From an uncultured Fidelibacterota bacterium (GTDB taxonomy: Bacteria; Fidelibacterota; Marinisomatia; Marinisomatales; UBA1611): a stretch of 46,051 nucleotides of DNA. Position 1 is the first letter of the stretch; each line of letters opens with the position of its first letter. The stretch lies in NCBI GenBank assembly GCA_902559415.1, contig CACEHW010000005.1, positions 1-46,051 of the forward strand, written 5' to 3'. Of the stretch, positions 32,395 to 44,127 are shown piece after piece. The notes under the pieces are model-generated. The model was given only the letters and a program-made list of their open reading frames with translations. It did not search any database and was not told the origin of the DNA. The translations under genes and the position numbers were made by a program.

Positions 32395-33990
32395 TTATGA
32401 AGCAGCTAATGATAAAAGAATATATATTGCAACTGTAGCTAAGACTATAGCCATAGATGCATCTTTTGCTTTAGACCAAGGTGTCATATCTACAGGTGCA
32501 GGATCACGTTCATCACTTTTTTCAATTTCTTTTTGAGTCTTTGGATTTAAATATCCAATAAGTAGCATCACCATTATTGACCAAGTAAAGCTAATAAAAT
32601 ACATGTGAAGCCAATGCAAATTTTCTACTGGGAAAAATACAAAATATGCATAAGATACAAATCCCACAATCATTCCAATTTTTGCACCTATAGCTGGGAT
32701 ATGCTTTGTAAGAATCCCTAATAAAAAGATAGCTATAATTGGTACACTATATATGCCATTCACTTTTTGGAGGTATTGAAAAATAGAATCTAACTGTGCT
32801 AGCATGGGTGCAATTAAAATTGAAGCAATAGCAAGGATAATTCCAAATTTTTTACCTACATTAACAATATCTATTTCTGATGCTGTCTCATTTATGTAAC
32901 CCTTGTAAAATTGTAAAGAGAATAAAGTTGAAGCACTATTTAGAGCGCTATTGAATGAGCTTAAAATAGACCCCATTAAAACAGCTGCAAATAACCCTAA
33001 TGACCAGTCAGGTAATACATGTCTCACAACAGCACCATAAACTTGGTCTTGTTTTTCAATGATTAGATCAGGCATGTGAAGAGCAATAATACCTGGTAAA
33101 CATAGCATTAAAGGGCCAACTAACTTCATTGCAGATGCAAATAGTACACCCTTTTGACCTTCAGCTAAACTTTTTGCTGCCATAGCTCTTTGCACAATCA
33201 CCTGATTAGTTGACCAGTAAAAAATTTGAATAAACATCATACCGGTTAATAAGGTTGGCCATGGGACAGAGACTTGCTTGCCGTCCAAATTATCTTGAGT
33301 CAAAACTCTCAAATATTCTGGATTTTCATTTCCAAGGATTGATAAACCCTCAAAAAAAGAACCATCACCAAGCGAAACTAAAGCTAATATAGGAATCGTA
33401 AGGCCACCAATAAGTAATCCTATCCCATTTAATGTGTCGCTAACAGCTACAGATTTTAATCCTCCAAAAATGGCATAAGAACTTCCTAATAAACCTATAG
33501 CAGCAGCTACAACCCAAATAGAAATATTAAGATCAAACATTGTTATCAATGCAAGAGATCCCGTGTAAAGAACCACTGGAAGTAAAACAGTAACATATCC
33601 AAAAAGAAATAAACCTGAAACCATACTCCTGGTCATTTTATCAAAACGCTTTTCTAAAAATGCAGGAGTAGTTGTAAAGCCACTAGCTAGGTATGTTGGT
33701 AAAAAAAGTAATGCTGTTGCGATCATAGCAAAGGCAGCTAACGCTTCCCACGCAATTCCGACTAAAGCTTTATCTCCAAATACATCACCATTTAAACCAA
33801 CTAATTGTTCAGTAGATAAATTTGTCAATAATAATGACCCAGCAACTACAGGCCACGCTAAAGCTCTACCGCCAGTGAAATATTCTTCAGTCGCACTATT
33901 AGATTTTTTCATTTTAGAAACGATATAATAAGTAAAAAAAGCTACAGATATTGTCGCTGCAAAAAATGAAACTAATGAAATAGTATTCAT
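32395..33990 (-). CDS. Sodium:solute symporter (SSS/SLC5 family, sugar-type)
   Basis: A 531-aa inner-membrane cotransporter with about 14 hydrophobic segments. The first inverted repeat includes YFTGGRALAWPVVAGSLLLTNLSTEQLVGLNG, the SSS hallmark region for sodium and substrate, and later QIFYWSTNQVIVQRAMAAKSLAEGQKG typical of SGLT-like sugar symporters. It is 14 nt downstream of the beta-galactosidase gene, which is predicted to act outside the cytoplasm, so a released monosaccharide such as galactose is the most likely cargo; hydroxyproline is the alternative given the next gene. Specificity is inference. Confidence 0.9.
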   Translation of the reverse strand: MNTISLVSFFAATISVAFFTYYIVSKMKKSNSATEEYFTGGRALAWPVVAGSLLLTNLSTEQLVGLNGDVFGDKALVGIAWEALAAFAMIATALLFLPTYLASGFTTTPAFLEKRFDKMTRSMVSGLFLFGYVTVLLPVVLYTGSLALITMFDLNISIWVVAAAIGLLGSSYAIFGGLKSVAVSDTLNGIGLLIGGLTIPILALVSLGDGSFFEGLSILGNENPEYLRVLTQDNLDGKQVSVPWPTLLTGMMFIQIFYWSTNQVIVQRAMAAKSLAEGQKGVLFASAMKLVGPLMLCLPGIIALHMPDLIIEKQDQVYGAVVRHVLPDWSLGLFAAVLMGSILSSFNSALNSASTLFSLQFYKGYINETASEIDIVNVGKKFGIILAIASILIAPMLAQLDSIFQYLQKVNGIYSVPIIAIFLLGILTKHIPAIGAKIGMIVGFVSYAYFVFFPVENLHWLHMYFISFTWSIMVMLLIGYLNPKTQKEIEKSDERDPAPVDMTPWSKAKDASMAIVLATVAIYILLSLAAS

Positions 33991-34004
33991 ATTAATCCCT
34001 CATG

Positions 34005-37190
<3,186 letters not shown>

Positions 37191-37225
37191 CTAAGATAAT
37201 AATTTGAGAATTGAAGGATTAAGAT

Positions 37226-38095
37226 TCAGCAATGCCATCTATCAAATACCTTAGCAAATTTCATGGCAGATTTTGAATTCATATTAAAGTATAAAGACGG
37301 CTCAATTAATTCTACTTCCATTAAAAGAAATTGATCATTATTACGTACAACATCTATTCTAGAATATAGACATGCCATAGGTAGATTTTTTATTACTTTT
37401 AAACCAAAATCAACTAAAGAATTTTCGGGTGAATTAATTGATTTAAGGATACCACCATGCTCTTCTTGGACTCTAAAATCTCCAGCTTTTGGAGTTTTCA
37501 ACAAAACATGACTTAAAACATTTCCAAAGAATATTAACGAATATTCACCCTCAATCTTAATATTTTCTATAAACGGCTGAACTAAATACTCTTTATTCTT
37601 AAAAACATTTGTTAAAAAAACCCTGTTGTCGTCAATCGAGGACTCTTCTAATATAAAAGTATCATCAGCGTTTGCACTGACAGACGGCTTTATTATTAAT
37701 TTATTGGTTCCAAAACTTAAAAAACACTCTTTGATACTTTTATAATCAAATATATCAAAAATTTTAGTAGGGATAATAGCAATATCCTTCTTCCCTAATT
37801 CCTTTAGGTAATTTTTATTTATATTCCATTTAACCACGCTTAGTGGATTGTAAAGTTTTGCCTTAGATTTACTAATCTTAGCTAATGTTTTAAAAAAAAG
37901 CTTTTCTTTTTGCTGATAATCCCAAGTAGAACGAATGATAACAGCATCAAAATCATCCCAGTGTACTGATTTAGACTCCCAAGGAACAAATATACACTCC
38001 CATCCTAATAGATTAAAGGGTTCAATAATAAGATCATCATAAGATTCAAAATTTGATAAATCTTCCATTGTTAAAAGAGCACATTTTTTATTCAA
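37226..38095 (-). CDS. ATP-grasp ligase-like protein (DcsG/glutathione-synthetase-like)
   Basis: A 289-aa ATP-grasp protein. The N-terminal part CALLTMEDLSNFESYDDL and FVPWESKSVHWDDFDAVIIRSTWDY resembles the DcsG-like group of small ATP-grasp enzymes, the ATP-binding lysine region is NKLIIKPSVSANADDTF, and the metal-binding end is FLLMEVELIEPSLYFNM. It should ligate a carboxylate to an amine or thiol; substrate unknown. The start is TTG at 38095, supported by AAAAGGA 7 nt upstream and by the first beta strand (CALL) lying before the next ATG at codon 10. It is the first gene of the minus-strand string, opposite the pilus operon. Confidence 0.82.
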   Translation of the reverse strand: MNKKCALLTMEDLSNFESYDDLIIEPFNLLGWECIFVPWESKSVHWDDFDAVIIRSTWDYQQKEKLFFKTLAKISKSKAKLYNPLSVVKWNINKNYLKELGKKDIAIIPTKIFDIFDYKSIKECFLSFGTNKLIIKPSVSANADDTFILEESSIDDNRVFLTNVFKNKEYLVQPFIENIKIEGEYSLIFFGNVLSHVLLKTPKAGDFRVQEEHGGILKSINSPENSLVDFGLKVIKNLPMACLYSRIDVVRNNDQFLLMEVELIEPSLYFNMNSKSAMKFAKVFDRWHC

Positions 38096-38353
38096 ATAAA
38101 TATCCTTTTACGCAATCAATTATTTTTAAAACCATAATAATTAAATTTTATATAAAATCTAATAATTAACATATAGAATTAATTGTTTGTAAAAAAACAA
38201 AACAAATATTTGATTGAGTTATTAAAACTGTATTAAAAGGTTACATGTTTTACAAAAAATAATTAATTAAAAATTAATTTCGCTATCATATTAAAATTAT
38301 TTTTGTAACATAATTAAACAATGAAGTGTTTAGAAAAATAGCATGTAATAAAT

Positions 38354-38381
38354 TGATACATTTTATTATTGCTGTGTATCA
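38354..38381 (+). promoter_or_regulatory. Inverted repeat TGATACA / TGTATCA upstream of the pilus operon
   Basis: TGATACA (38354-38360) and TGTATCA (38375-38381) are perfect 7-nt inverted copies 14 nt apart, centred just upstream of the candidate -10 at 38391. Their position over a presumed -35 region fits a dimeric repressor or activator site. The binding protein is unknown. Confidence 0.35.
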
Positions 38382-38416
38382 TTTTGTTATTATATTCTAG
38401 CTAACCGAGGTAAGTA

Positions 38417-38436
38417 GCATAGTAGCGGAACTATGC
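38417..38436 (+). other. Hairpin in the leader of the pilus operon
   Basis: GCATAGT AGCGGA ACTATGC forms a 7-bp stem with a 6-nt loop, 38 nt before the first start codon of the operon. The flanking sequence (CTAACCGAGGTAAGTAGC) is more G+C rich than its surroundings, suggesting a structured 5' leader or a small riboswitch-like element. It does not show the conserved blocks of the c-di-GMP-I riboswitch. Confidence 0.4.
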
Positions 38437-38474
38437 AAATAATCTAATTATGTTAAAGAACGGGTTTAATAGTT

Positions 38475-38867
38475 ATGCCTGAATCATTGCCACAGCCAAT
38501 TTTAATTGTTGATAGTGATGAACAATCAGTTGATCATATATCATCAGGATTGAAAGCCAATGGCTATTTAGTTATCACCGCTCCTGATGGATATGATGGA
38601 TATGTAAGAGCAAAAAAAGAAGCACCCAATGTAATAATAGCTAATGACCTACTCCCATATGTTAGTGGTTTTAAACTATCTAAATTAATTAAGTGTGATG
38701 ATAGACATGCTGATACAAAAATTATAATCATGAGTAATACAACAGGATCTGCAATTGATAAAATGTTCAAGCAAAGTAATGCTGATAAAATGCTTGAGAA
38801 ACCGTTCCAATTAAAAGATATAATGGAAATACTAGAAGAAAATAAAAAACCGAATGATGCTAGCTAA
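38475..38867 (+). CDS. Stand-alone receiver-domain protein with a changed phosphorylation site
   Basis: A 130-aa CheY-like single receiver. Kept features are the acidic pair region IVDSDE, the Thr/Ser after strand 4 (IIIMSN) and the Lys before Pro in MLEKPF. The phospho-acceptor position, four residues before the conserved Pro of strand 3, is Asn57 (IIANDLLP); Asp58 follows it directly. Phosphorylation is therefore doubtful, or shifted by one residue. It is the first gene of the pilus operon and overlaps the prepilin peptidase gene by 14 nt. Such receivers often act as protein adaptors in pilus or motility control. ORF 38564 is a shadow. Confidence 0.87.
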   Translation: MPESLPQPILIVDSDEQSVDHISSGLKANGYLVITAPDGYDGYVRAKKEAPNVIIANDLLPYVSGFKLSKLIKCDDRHADTKIIIMSNTTGSAIDKMFKQSNADKMLEKPFQLKDIMEILEENKKPNDAS

Positions 38868-39678
38868 AGAGCTTTATCCATTTATGCAAGTATATGCCTT
38901 AATTATTGGTTTAGCCGTAGGCAGTTTTTTGAATGTGATCATATATAGATTGCCAAATAATAAATCAATAGTTAAACCCAGATCAAAATGTACAAAATGT
39001 GACTCTCAAATTGCGTGGTATGATAATGTACCAGTTTTAAGCTACATAGCACTGCTTGGAAAATGTAGAAAATGTAAAAATCCTATCAGCATTAGATACC
39101 CTTTAATTGAATTTATTTGTGGAATGATGACGCTAATGCTTTTAAATATCTATGGCCCATCTTTTGAGTTCATTGTGATGATACTTATAAGTTATATGTT
39201 AATTGCAATTACATTTATTGATGTTGATTACTTCATCATTCCAAATGAATTTATTATTTTTGGGTTTATAATTTCCATAATCTCTCACAGTTTTAAACTT
39301 TTACCAATCACAGTAGTACAAGGATTTTTCGGTTCCCTAACCTATGGAGGGATGCTGTTTATTATGGGAGCTATGGGCACATTTATTTTTAAGAAAGAGG
39401 CCTTGGGTTTTGGCGATATTAAACTTGGTTTAGTTCTTGGGTCTTTTCTAGGTATTGAGCTTTCTTTATTAGCTTTATTTTTTAGTTTCATCTTTGGCGG
39501 AATAATGAGTATCATACTTTTAATTGCTAAAGAAGTTGGTGATGACCACATGATACCATTTGGCCCTTCTATCGCAGCAGCAACCTTATTAACTATTTTA
39601 ACTAAGACAATTGGAGGGGGAAATCACATTATCAACTGGTATTTTACGACTATGTGGAATGGAGAGTACTTCTTCTAA
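38854..39678 (+). CDS. pilD: Prepilin peptidase / N-methyltransferase
   Basis: Membrane aspartic protease that cleaves and N-methylates type IV prepilins. It is 274 aa. The N-terminal methyltransferase part has GSFLNVIIYRLP and two CxxC pairs (CTKC, CRKC) that bind zinc. The protease aspartates are in FIDVDYFIIPNE and GFGDIKLG (the GxGD motif). Several membrane helices follow. The start ATG lies inside the receiver gene, and its TAA overlaps the ATG of pilB (TAATG), so the operon is translationally coupled. The pilin-like product at 45325 is a likely substrate. ORF 39342 is a shadow. Confidence 0.95.
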   Translation: MMLAKELYPFMQVYALIIGLAVGSFLNVIIYRLPNNKSIVKPRSKCTKCDSQIAWYDNVPVLSYIALLGKCRKCKNPISIRYPLIEFICGMMTLMLLNIYGPSFEFIVMILISYMLIAITFIDVDYFIIPNEFIIFGFIISIISHSFKLLPITVVQGFFGSLTYGGMLFIMGAMGTFIFKKEALGFGDIKLGLVLGSFLGIELSLLALFFSFIFGGIMSIILLIAKEVGDDHMIPFGPSIAAATLLTILTKTIGGGNHIINWYFTTMWNGEYFF

Positions 39679-41333
39679 TGGCAATAACTAGAAAAAAGAA
39701 TTTAGGGCTCCTATTAATCGAAGCTGGTATTATCGAACCTGAACAGCTTGAGCAAGCCTTACTTAAACAATCAAAAGAAATTAACAGTGGTTATATTGGC
39801 GACATTTTAATAGGTGCAGGCCTTATTGATGAAAAAACAAGAAATCGTTTTCTAAGTCAACAGCTCCATATCCCAACTATCGAACTAGGACATTTTGATG
39901 TTGACAAATCCGTTCTTGGTATGATTCCTGAGCGAATTGTAAGAGAATACAACGTACTACCAATTTTCAATCTTAATAATACTATTAATGTTGCAATTAC
40001 TGACCCAATAGACCCTGAGCCAATAAATGCAGCGAGAAATGCATCAGGTCTTAAAGCAGAACCGATAATAGTAACAGCTAATGAGCTACAATCTGCTATT
40101 GATATTTATTATGGGATGTCAACCCTTAGTGGCTTTGAAGATGAGAATATTGATATAGATGATATAGATGATACCCGAATCGTTCAGCTTGTAGATAATA
40201 TAATTGAAAACAGTGCGAAGTATAGAGCGAGTGACATACATATAGAAACTAGAGAAACAGATATTAGGGTTCGATTCAGGATTGATGGAAAACTAGTAGA
40301 TTTTCAAACCCTTCCAGTTTCAATTGCAACCCCTCTTACATCAAGAATTAAAATTATGGGCAATATGGATATCGCTGAGTCTAGACGGCCACAAGATGGT
40401 AGGATTCTATTTGAAATGAATGATGATCGGCTAGACCTTCGTGTTTCAACATACCCTACTTTATATGGAGAAAAGTCAGTACTAAGATTATTGAATATAT
40501 CTGACGCAATGCATGACCTTGACGGTCTAGGATTTGAAAAAGGTATACTAAAAAGATTTGAAGATATGTTAATAGGGGGTGAAGGAATAATCCTAGTATC
40601 CGGACCAACAGGTAGTGGCAAAACAACTACTCTATACTCAACTTTGAATAAAATGGATAATCCTGATGTAAATATTGTGACAATTGAAGACCCGATAGAA
40701 TATGATTTAGATAATATAAACCAAGCACAGGTAAATAGAAGATCTGGTGTGACCTTTGCTTCAGCTCTAAGGGCAATACTAAGACAAGATCCGGATATTA
40801 TCATGGTTGGAGAGGTACGAGATGAAGAAACTGTAGAGCTTGCTATCAGAGCCGCGCTTACAGGGCATTTAGTTTTTAGTACTATTCACACGAATGACTC
40901 AGCTGCTGGTTTCACTAGGCTTTTAAACTGGGGTATGGAGCCATTCTTAATTACTTCGACAGTGAAAGGTATATTAGCACAAAGGCTGGTTAGAAAACTT
41001 TGTAAAGAATGTCGTGAAAAACATATGGTTGAACCATCCGAACTAGAACCGTTTGGTCTTGAAGCTGATGAACCAATGGAATTTTACAAAGCAGTAGGCT
41101 GTTTAAGTTGTCGCAATACAGGATACCAAGGTCGCGTAGGCCTCTTTGAACTCATCAGAATGAATAATCAAATTGCAGATTTAGTCATGGAACAAAAACC
41201 TGGCCATGTTATTCGTGAAAAAGCTATTGAACTTGGAATGTTTTCTCTACTGCATGATGGTCTAATAAAGGCTCAGCGAGGGGATACCTCTCTCCAAGAA
41301 ATCTTAGAAACACTAGGTACAGAAAAGATATAG
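39678..41333 (+). CDS. pilB: Type IV pilus assembly ATPase PilB (GspE family)
   Basis: Hexameric ATPase that powers pilus extension, 551 aa from this start. The N-terminal MshEN/GspE-N domain (LLIEAGIIEPEQLEQALLKQ) precedes the catalytic core with Walker A GPTGSGKTTTLYS, Asp box VTIEDPIEYDL, Walker B DPDIIMVGEVRDEET and His box TGHLVFSTIHTNDS. A C-terminal four-cysteine zinc site (CKEC and CLSC) is present, as in extension rather than retraction ATPases. The start at 39678 (TAATG overlap with pilD) is preferred to the track start at 39654, eight codons earlier, which would add an untypical MEWRVLLL segment. No pilT is in the window. ORF 40304 is a shadow. Confidence 0.95.
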   Translation: MAITRKKNLGLLLIEAGIIEPEQLEQALLKQSKEINSGYIGDILIGAGLIDEKTRNRFLSQQLHIPTIELGHFDVDKSVLGMIPERIVREYNVLPIFNLNNTINVAITDPIDPEPINAARNASGLKAEPIIVTANELQSAIDIYYGMSTLSGFEDENIDIDDIDDTRIVQLVDNIIENSAKYRASDIHIETRETDIRVRFRIDGKLVDFQTLPVSIATPLTSRIKIMGNMDIAESRRPQDGRILFEMNDDRLDLRVSTYPTLYGEKSVLRLLNISDAMHDLDGLGFEKGILKRFEDMLIGGEGIILVSGPTGSGKTTTLYSTLNKMDNPDVNIVTIEDPIEYDLDNINQAQVNRRSGVTFASALRAILRQDPDIIMVGEVRDEETVELAIRAALTGHLVFSTIHTNDSAAGFTRLLNWGMEPFLITSTVKGILAQRLVRKLCKECREKHMVEPSELEPFGLEADEPMEFYKAVGCLSCRNTGYQGRVGLFELIRMNNQIADLVMEQKPGHVIREKAIELGMFSLLHDGLIKAQRGDTSLQEILETLGTEKI

Positions 41334-41335
41334 CA

Positions 41336-42799
41336 ATGGACCCAATTTTATATGTAGGAGATTCATTTGATATTAAACAAGTATTAAATGAATCTGGTAA
41401 AAAGATTGATGCTGTACAGAACGGTATGATTGCATTAAATGCATTATCGGATAGCGAAAATAAGTATAGTGCTGTGATAATTGAGGATCAGCTACCACTA
41501 ATGGACCCAAGCAATTTAATTAAACAATTAGAGCATTACAGTAAAACGCCAATCATTGCAATTGTTAGATCTGATAAAAGAAGATCTGAAATATTAACTG
41601 ATTTTGAAAATGGTCTATCAGGCTGGTTTGAACCAAAAGGGTCATCTATTGAGCATTTTAATGACCTGCTCGATAGTTGTTATACATTTATCAATTTTAG
41701 CAGAGCTCTTAATAAAAACCAGCGATTACAGGTTAACTCTCATGGTCTAGGTACAATTTTAGGTGTTTCCGATTCTATGCAAAAAATTTATACATTGCTT
41801 CTTCAAATTCAAGAAAAGGATGTAATAACTATTCTTTATGGTGAAAGTGGAACAGGAAAAAACCTCACAGCAAAATTTATGCATGACACAAGCAAAAGAA
41901 GTAAAAAACCTCTTATTTCAGTTAATTGTCCTGCTATTCCTTCTGAATTATTAGAAAGTGAATTGTTTGGGCATGAAAAAGGATCTTTTACCGGCGCTGA
42001 TGAAAAAAAGGACGGTAAATTTTTAGTTGCCAATGGCGGTACCATATTCCTAGATGAGATTGGAGATATGAGCACCTCTCTCCAAGCTAAAATATTAAGA
42101 GTATTAGAAAGTGGTGAAATTGAAAGAGTCGGTGGAGCTGAAACTCATATTGTTAATGTGAGAGTTATTTCTGCAACGAACCAAGATTTAAACGAAAAAA
42201 TTAAAGAAGGAAAATTTAGAGAAGATTTATTCCATCGGATTAATGTTTTCCCTGTTACGTTACCTCCTTTAAGAGAGAGGAAAGTTGATATTCCTCTTCT
42301 AACATATGCAATATTTAAAGCTCTAAAAAAGAAACACAATTTAAACGTTTCCTATATCGCCCCTAAGGCAATTGACCGATTGATAGATTACTCATGGCCA
42401 GGCAATGTTAGGGAACTGGAGAATACTCTGGAAAGAGCACTTCTAATTTGCAATAATAAATATTTAACCGAAAAAGACCTTGGTGCTGTACTTGATGAAA
42501 AAGAAGAAGTAATTGAATCGCAAAAAGAATCAGAACCCATTCAGACTATAGCAGATGAGCAACAGCAAGAAACCATAAAACCAGAATTTGAAAAAGCTGA
42601 TGGTTTATCTGATGATTTAAATAATGAAAAAATTGAAACTCCTAAGATAGCCACTCTCAAAGAAATTGAAATGGAAGCAATCAAATCAAGCGTTGAAAGA
42701 AATAAATGGAATATGACTACGACTGCAGAAGAACTAGGAATAAGTCGTATGACCCTTTACAGAAAGCTAGAACAATATGGCCTCAGAGGCAAAGAATAG
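41336..42799 (+). CDS. Sigma-54-dependent activator (PilR-like) with a phospho-mimetic pseudo-receiver
   Basis: A 487-aa bacterial enhancer-binding protein. Residues 1-120 form a degenerate receiver: the phospho-site is Glu50 (VIIEDQLP) and the usual Lys-Pro is inverted (EPKG). Residues ~135-370 are the AAA+ domain with Walker A YGESGTGKNLTA, the sigma-54 contact loop GSFTGADE (a GAFTGA variant), Walker B FLDEIGDM and the arginine region LFHRINVFP. A long acidic Gln/Glu linker (about 390-440) leads to a Fis-type helix-turn-helix, TTAEELGISRMTLYRKL. Glu in place of Asp suggests constant activity or control by other means. It sits between pilB and pilC. A possible target is the sigma-54-like site before the pilin gene. 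Confidence 0.92.
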   Translation: MDPILYVGDSFDIKQVLNESGKKIDAVQNGMIALNALSDSENKYSAVIIEDQLPLMDPSNLIKQLEHYSKTPIIAIVRSDKRRSEILTDFENGLSGWFEPKGSSIEHFNDLLDSCYTFINFSRALNKNQRLQVNSHGLGTILGVSDSMQKIYTLLLQIQEKDVITILYGESGTGKNLTAKFMHDTSKRSKKPLISVNCPAIPSELLESELFGHEKGSFTGADEKKDGKFLVANGGTIFLDEIGDMSTSLQAKILRVLESGEIERVGGAETHIVNVRVISATNQDLNEKIKEGKFREDLFHRINVFPVTLPPLRERKVDIPLLTYAIFKALKKKHNLNVSYIAPKAIDRLIDYSWPGNVRELENTLERALLICNNKYLTEKDLGAVLDEKEEVIESQKESEPIQTIADEQQQETIKPEFEKADGLSDDLNNEKIETPKIATLKEIEMEAIKSSVERNKWNMTTTAEELGISRMTLYRKLEQYGLRGKE

Positions 42800-44030
42800 T
42801 AATAAAGTAGAAATATTTTCCTATATAGCTAGAGATAAAAAGTCCTCAGTTGTAAAAGGAGAAATAAAAGCTGTTCAAGAGAGAATGGTTTTAGATCAGC
42901 TGAAAAAAATGGGCCTTGATCCAATATCTATTACTGTTAAAAAAATATCAGTCTTTGAAAAATTAGATATTAATGTTTTTGATAGTGTCCCTCCTGATGC
43001 AATATATAATTTTTCTAGACAACTATCTGTAATGTTAAAAGCAGGGGTACCATTGATAGATGCCCTAGAATCCATGCTATCAAAAACAATAAATCCTCTG
43101 TTAAATAAAACAGTCGAGAAAATAATAGAAGATATATCAGCTGGTTCTTCTCTTTCTGGAGCAATAGAAAAGCACCCTAAAGTTTTTGATACAATGTATA
43201 TTAACATAATAAGAGCTGGTGAAAGTTCAGGAGTACTTGAAACAGTACTTTTTAAACTTGCTGACTTTATTAGTTATGACCTCCAGTTAAGAAATGGAAT
43301 TAAACAAGCAATACGCTATCCAATGATTGTAATAGGAATTACTGTAACAGTTGGTTTTTATGCTGTTGCTTTTATTCTTCCAAGGTTTTCAGTTCTTTTT
43401 AATCAAACCGGAATTGAACTTCCACTGCCAACAAGAATTTTACTTGGAATTGATAATTTTCTTCAAAATTATTCTAGCTTTCTTGTTTTAGGAATTGCAG
43501 TACTTGCAGGATTATTCTTCCAACTCAAAAGAACTGAAAAAGGCGCTATTGCCTGGGATAAATTCAAAATTAATGCTCCTGTTTTTGGAAAGATATTTAA
43601 AAATATGGCTATATCTAGATTTTGCCATGTCCTTGAAACTCTTAACAGGACGGGTGTACCAATTTTAGAATCATTAACAATATCTTCAAGAAGTACAGGA
43701 AATAGTTATGTAAAACATAAATTAGCGAATACTAAGTCAGATGTAGGGCTAGGTCATAAAATAGCTCAATCACTTGATAAGTACGGCTCAGACATTTTTG
43801 AAGCTCAACAGATAAAAATGATTCAAGTTGGTGAAGAAGCTGCTTCACTAGATGATATGCTTGCTGAAATAGCGATCATGGTTGATAATGAAACACAGAC
43901 AAGAGTTAGAACTCTAACATCAACATTAGAGCCTATTATTACAGTGATAATGGGTGCAATGATTCTCATACTTGCATTATCTATTTTCTTACCGATTTGG
44001 GATATGTATGAGTCACTTGCAAACAATTAA
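42777..44030 (+). CDS. pilC: Type IV pilus inner-membrane platform protein PilC (GspF family)
   Basis: A 417-aa polytopic platform protein that couples the PilB motor to pilin insertion. Two GspF/T2SSF repeats are seen: the first with FSRQLSVMLKAGVPLIDALE, the second with FCHVLETLNRTGVPILESL; each is followed by cytoplasmic helices and membrane segments (VIGITVTVGFYAVAFILP and IITVIMGAMILILALSIFLPIW). The start overlaps the end of the activator gene by 23 nt, indicating the same transcript. ORFs 42896 and 43823 are shadows. An AT-rich hairpin (44058-44074, CTTAATA GCA TATTAAG, then TTTTG) follows and may weakly terminate. Confidence 0.94.
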   Translation: MASEAKNSNKVEIFSYIARDKKSSVVKGEIKAVQERMVLDQLKKMGLDPISITVKKISVFEKLDINVFDSVPPDAIYNFSRQLSVMLKAGVPLIDALESMLSKTINPLLNKTVEKIIEDISAGSSLSGAIEKHPKVFDTMYINIIRAGESSGVLETVLFKLADFISYDLQLRNGIKQAIRYPMIVIGITVTVGFYAVAFILPRFSVLFNQTGIELPLPTRILLGIDNFLQNYSSFLVLGIAVLAGLFFQLKRTEKGAIAWDKFKINAPVFGKIFKNMAISRFCHVLETLNRTGVPILESLTISSRSTGNSYVKHKLANTKSDVGLGHKIAQSLDKYGSDIFEAQQIKMIQVGEEAASLDDMLAEIAIMVDNETQTRVRTLTSTLEPIITVIMGAMILILALSIFLPIWDMYESLANN

Positions 44031-44127
44031 AGTTAAAATTTGATTAAATTAAATAATCTTAATAGCATATTAAGTTTTGTATTAAATTATTTTAGATAAA
44101 GTTATATAAACATTTAAAGGATTAACT

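Larger units (their letters stand above)
38096..38474. other. Divergent intergenic regulatory region (379 nt)
   Basis: No gene is seen here on either strand. The region is about 80 percent A+T with poly-A/T runs and separates the minus-strand ATP-grasp gene from the plus-strand pilus operon, so it must hold promoters for both. The part nearest the pilus genes holds an inverted repeat (38354-38381) and a hairpin (38417-38436), listed separately. A weak plus-strand promoter candidate is TTGCTG (38369-38374), 16 nt, TATATT (38391-38396). Confidence 0.6.

Noticed and set aside
38401-38474. c-di-GMP-I (GEMM) riboswitch before the pilus operon
   Set aside because: A hairpin with GTAGCGG-like bases looked similar, but the conserved AGGGCAAAC and GGGACGCAAAGC blocks are absent.
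40304-40804. 166-aa minus-strand ORF opposite pilB
   Set aside because: Shadow of the PilB catalytic core, which carries all ATPase motifs.
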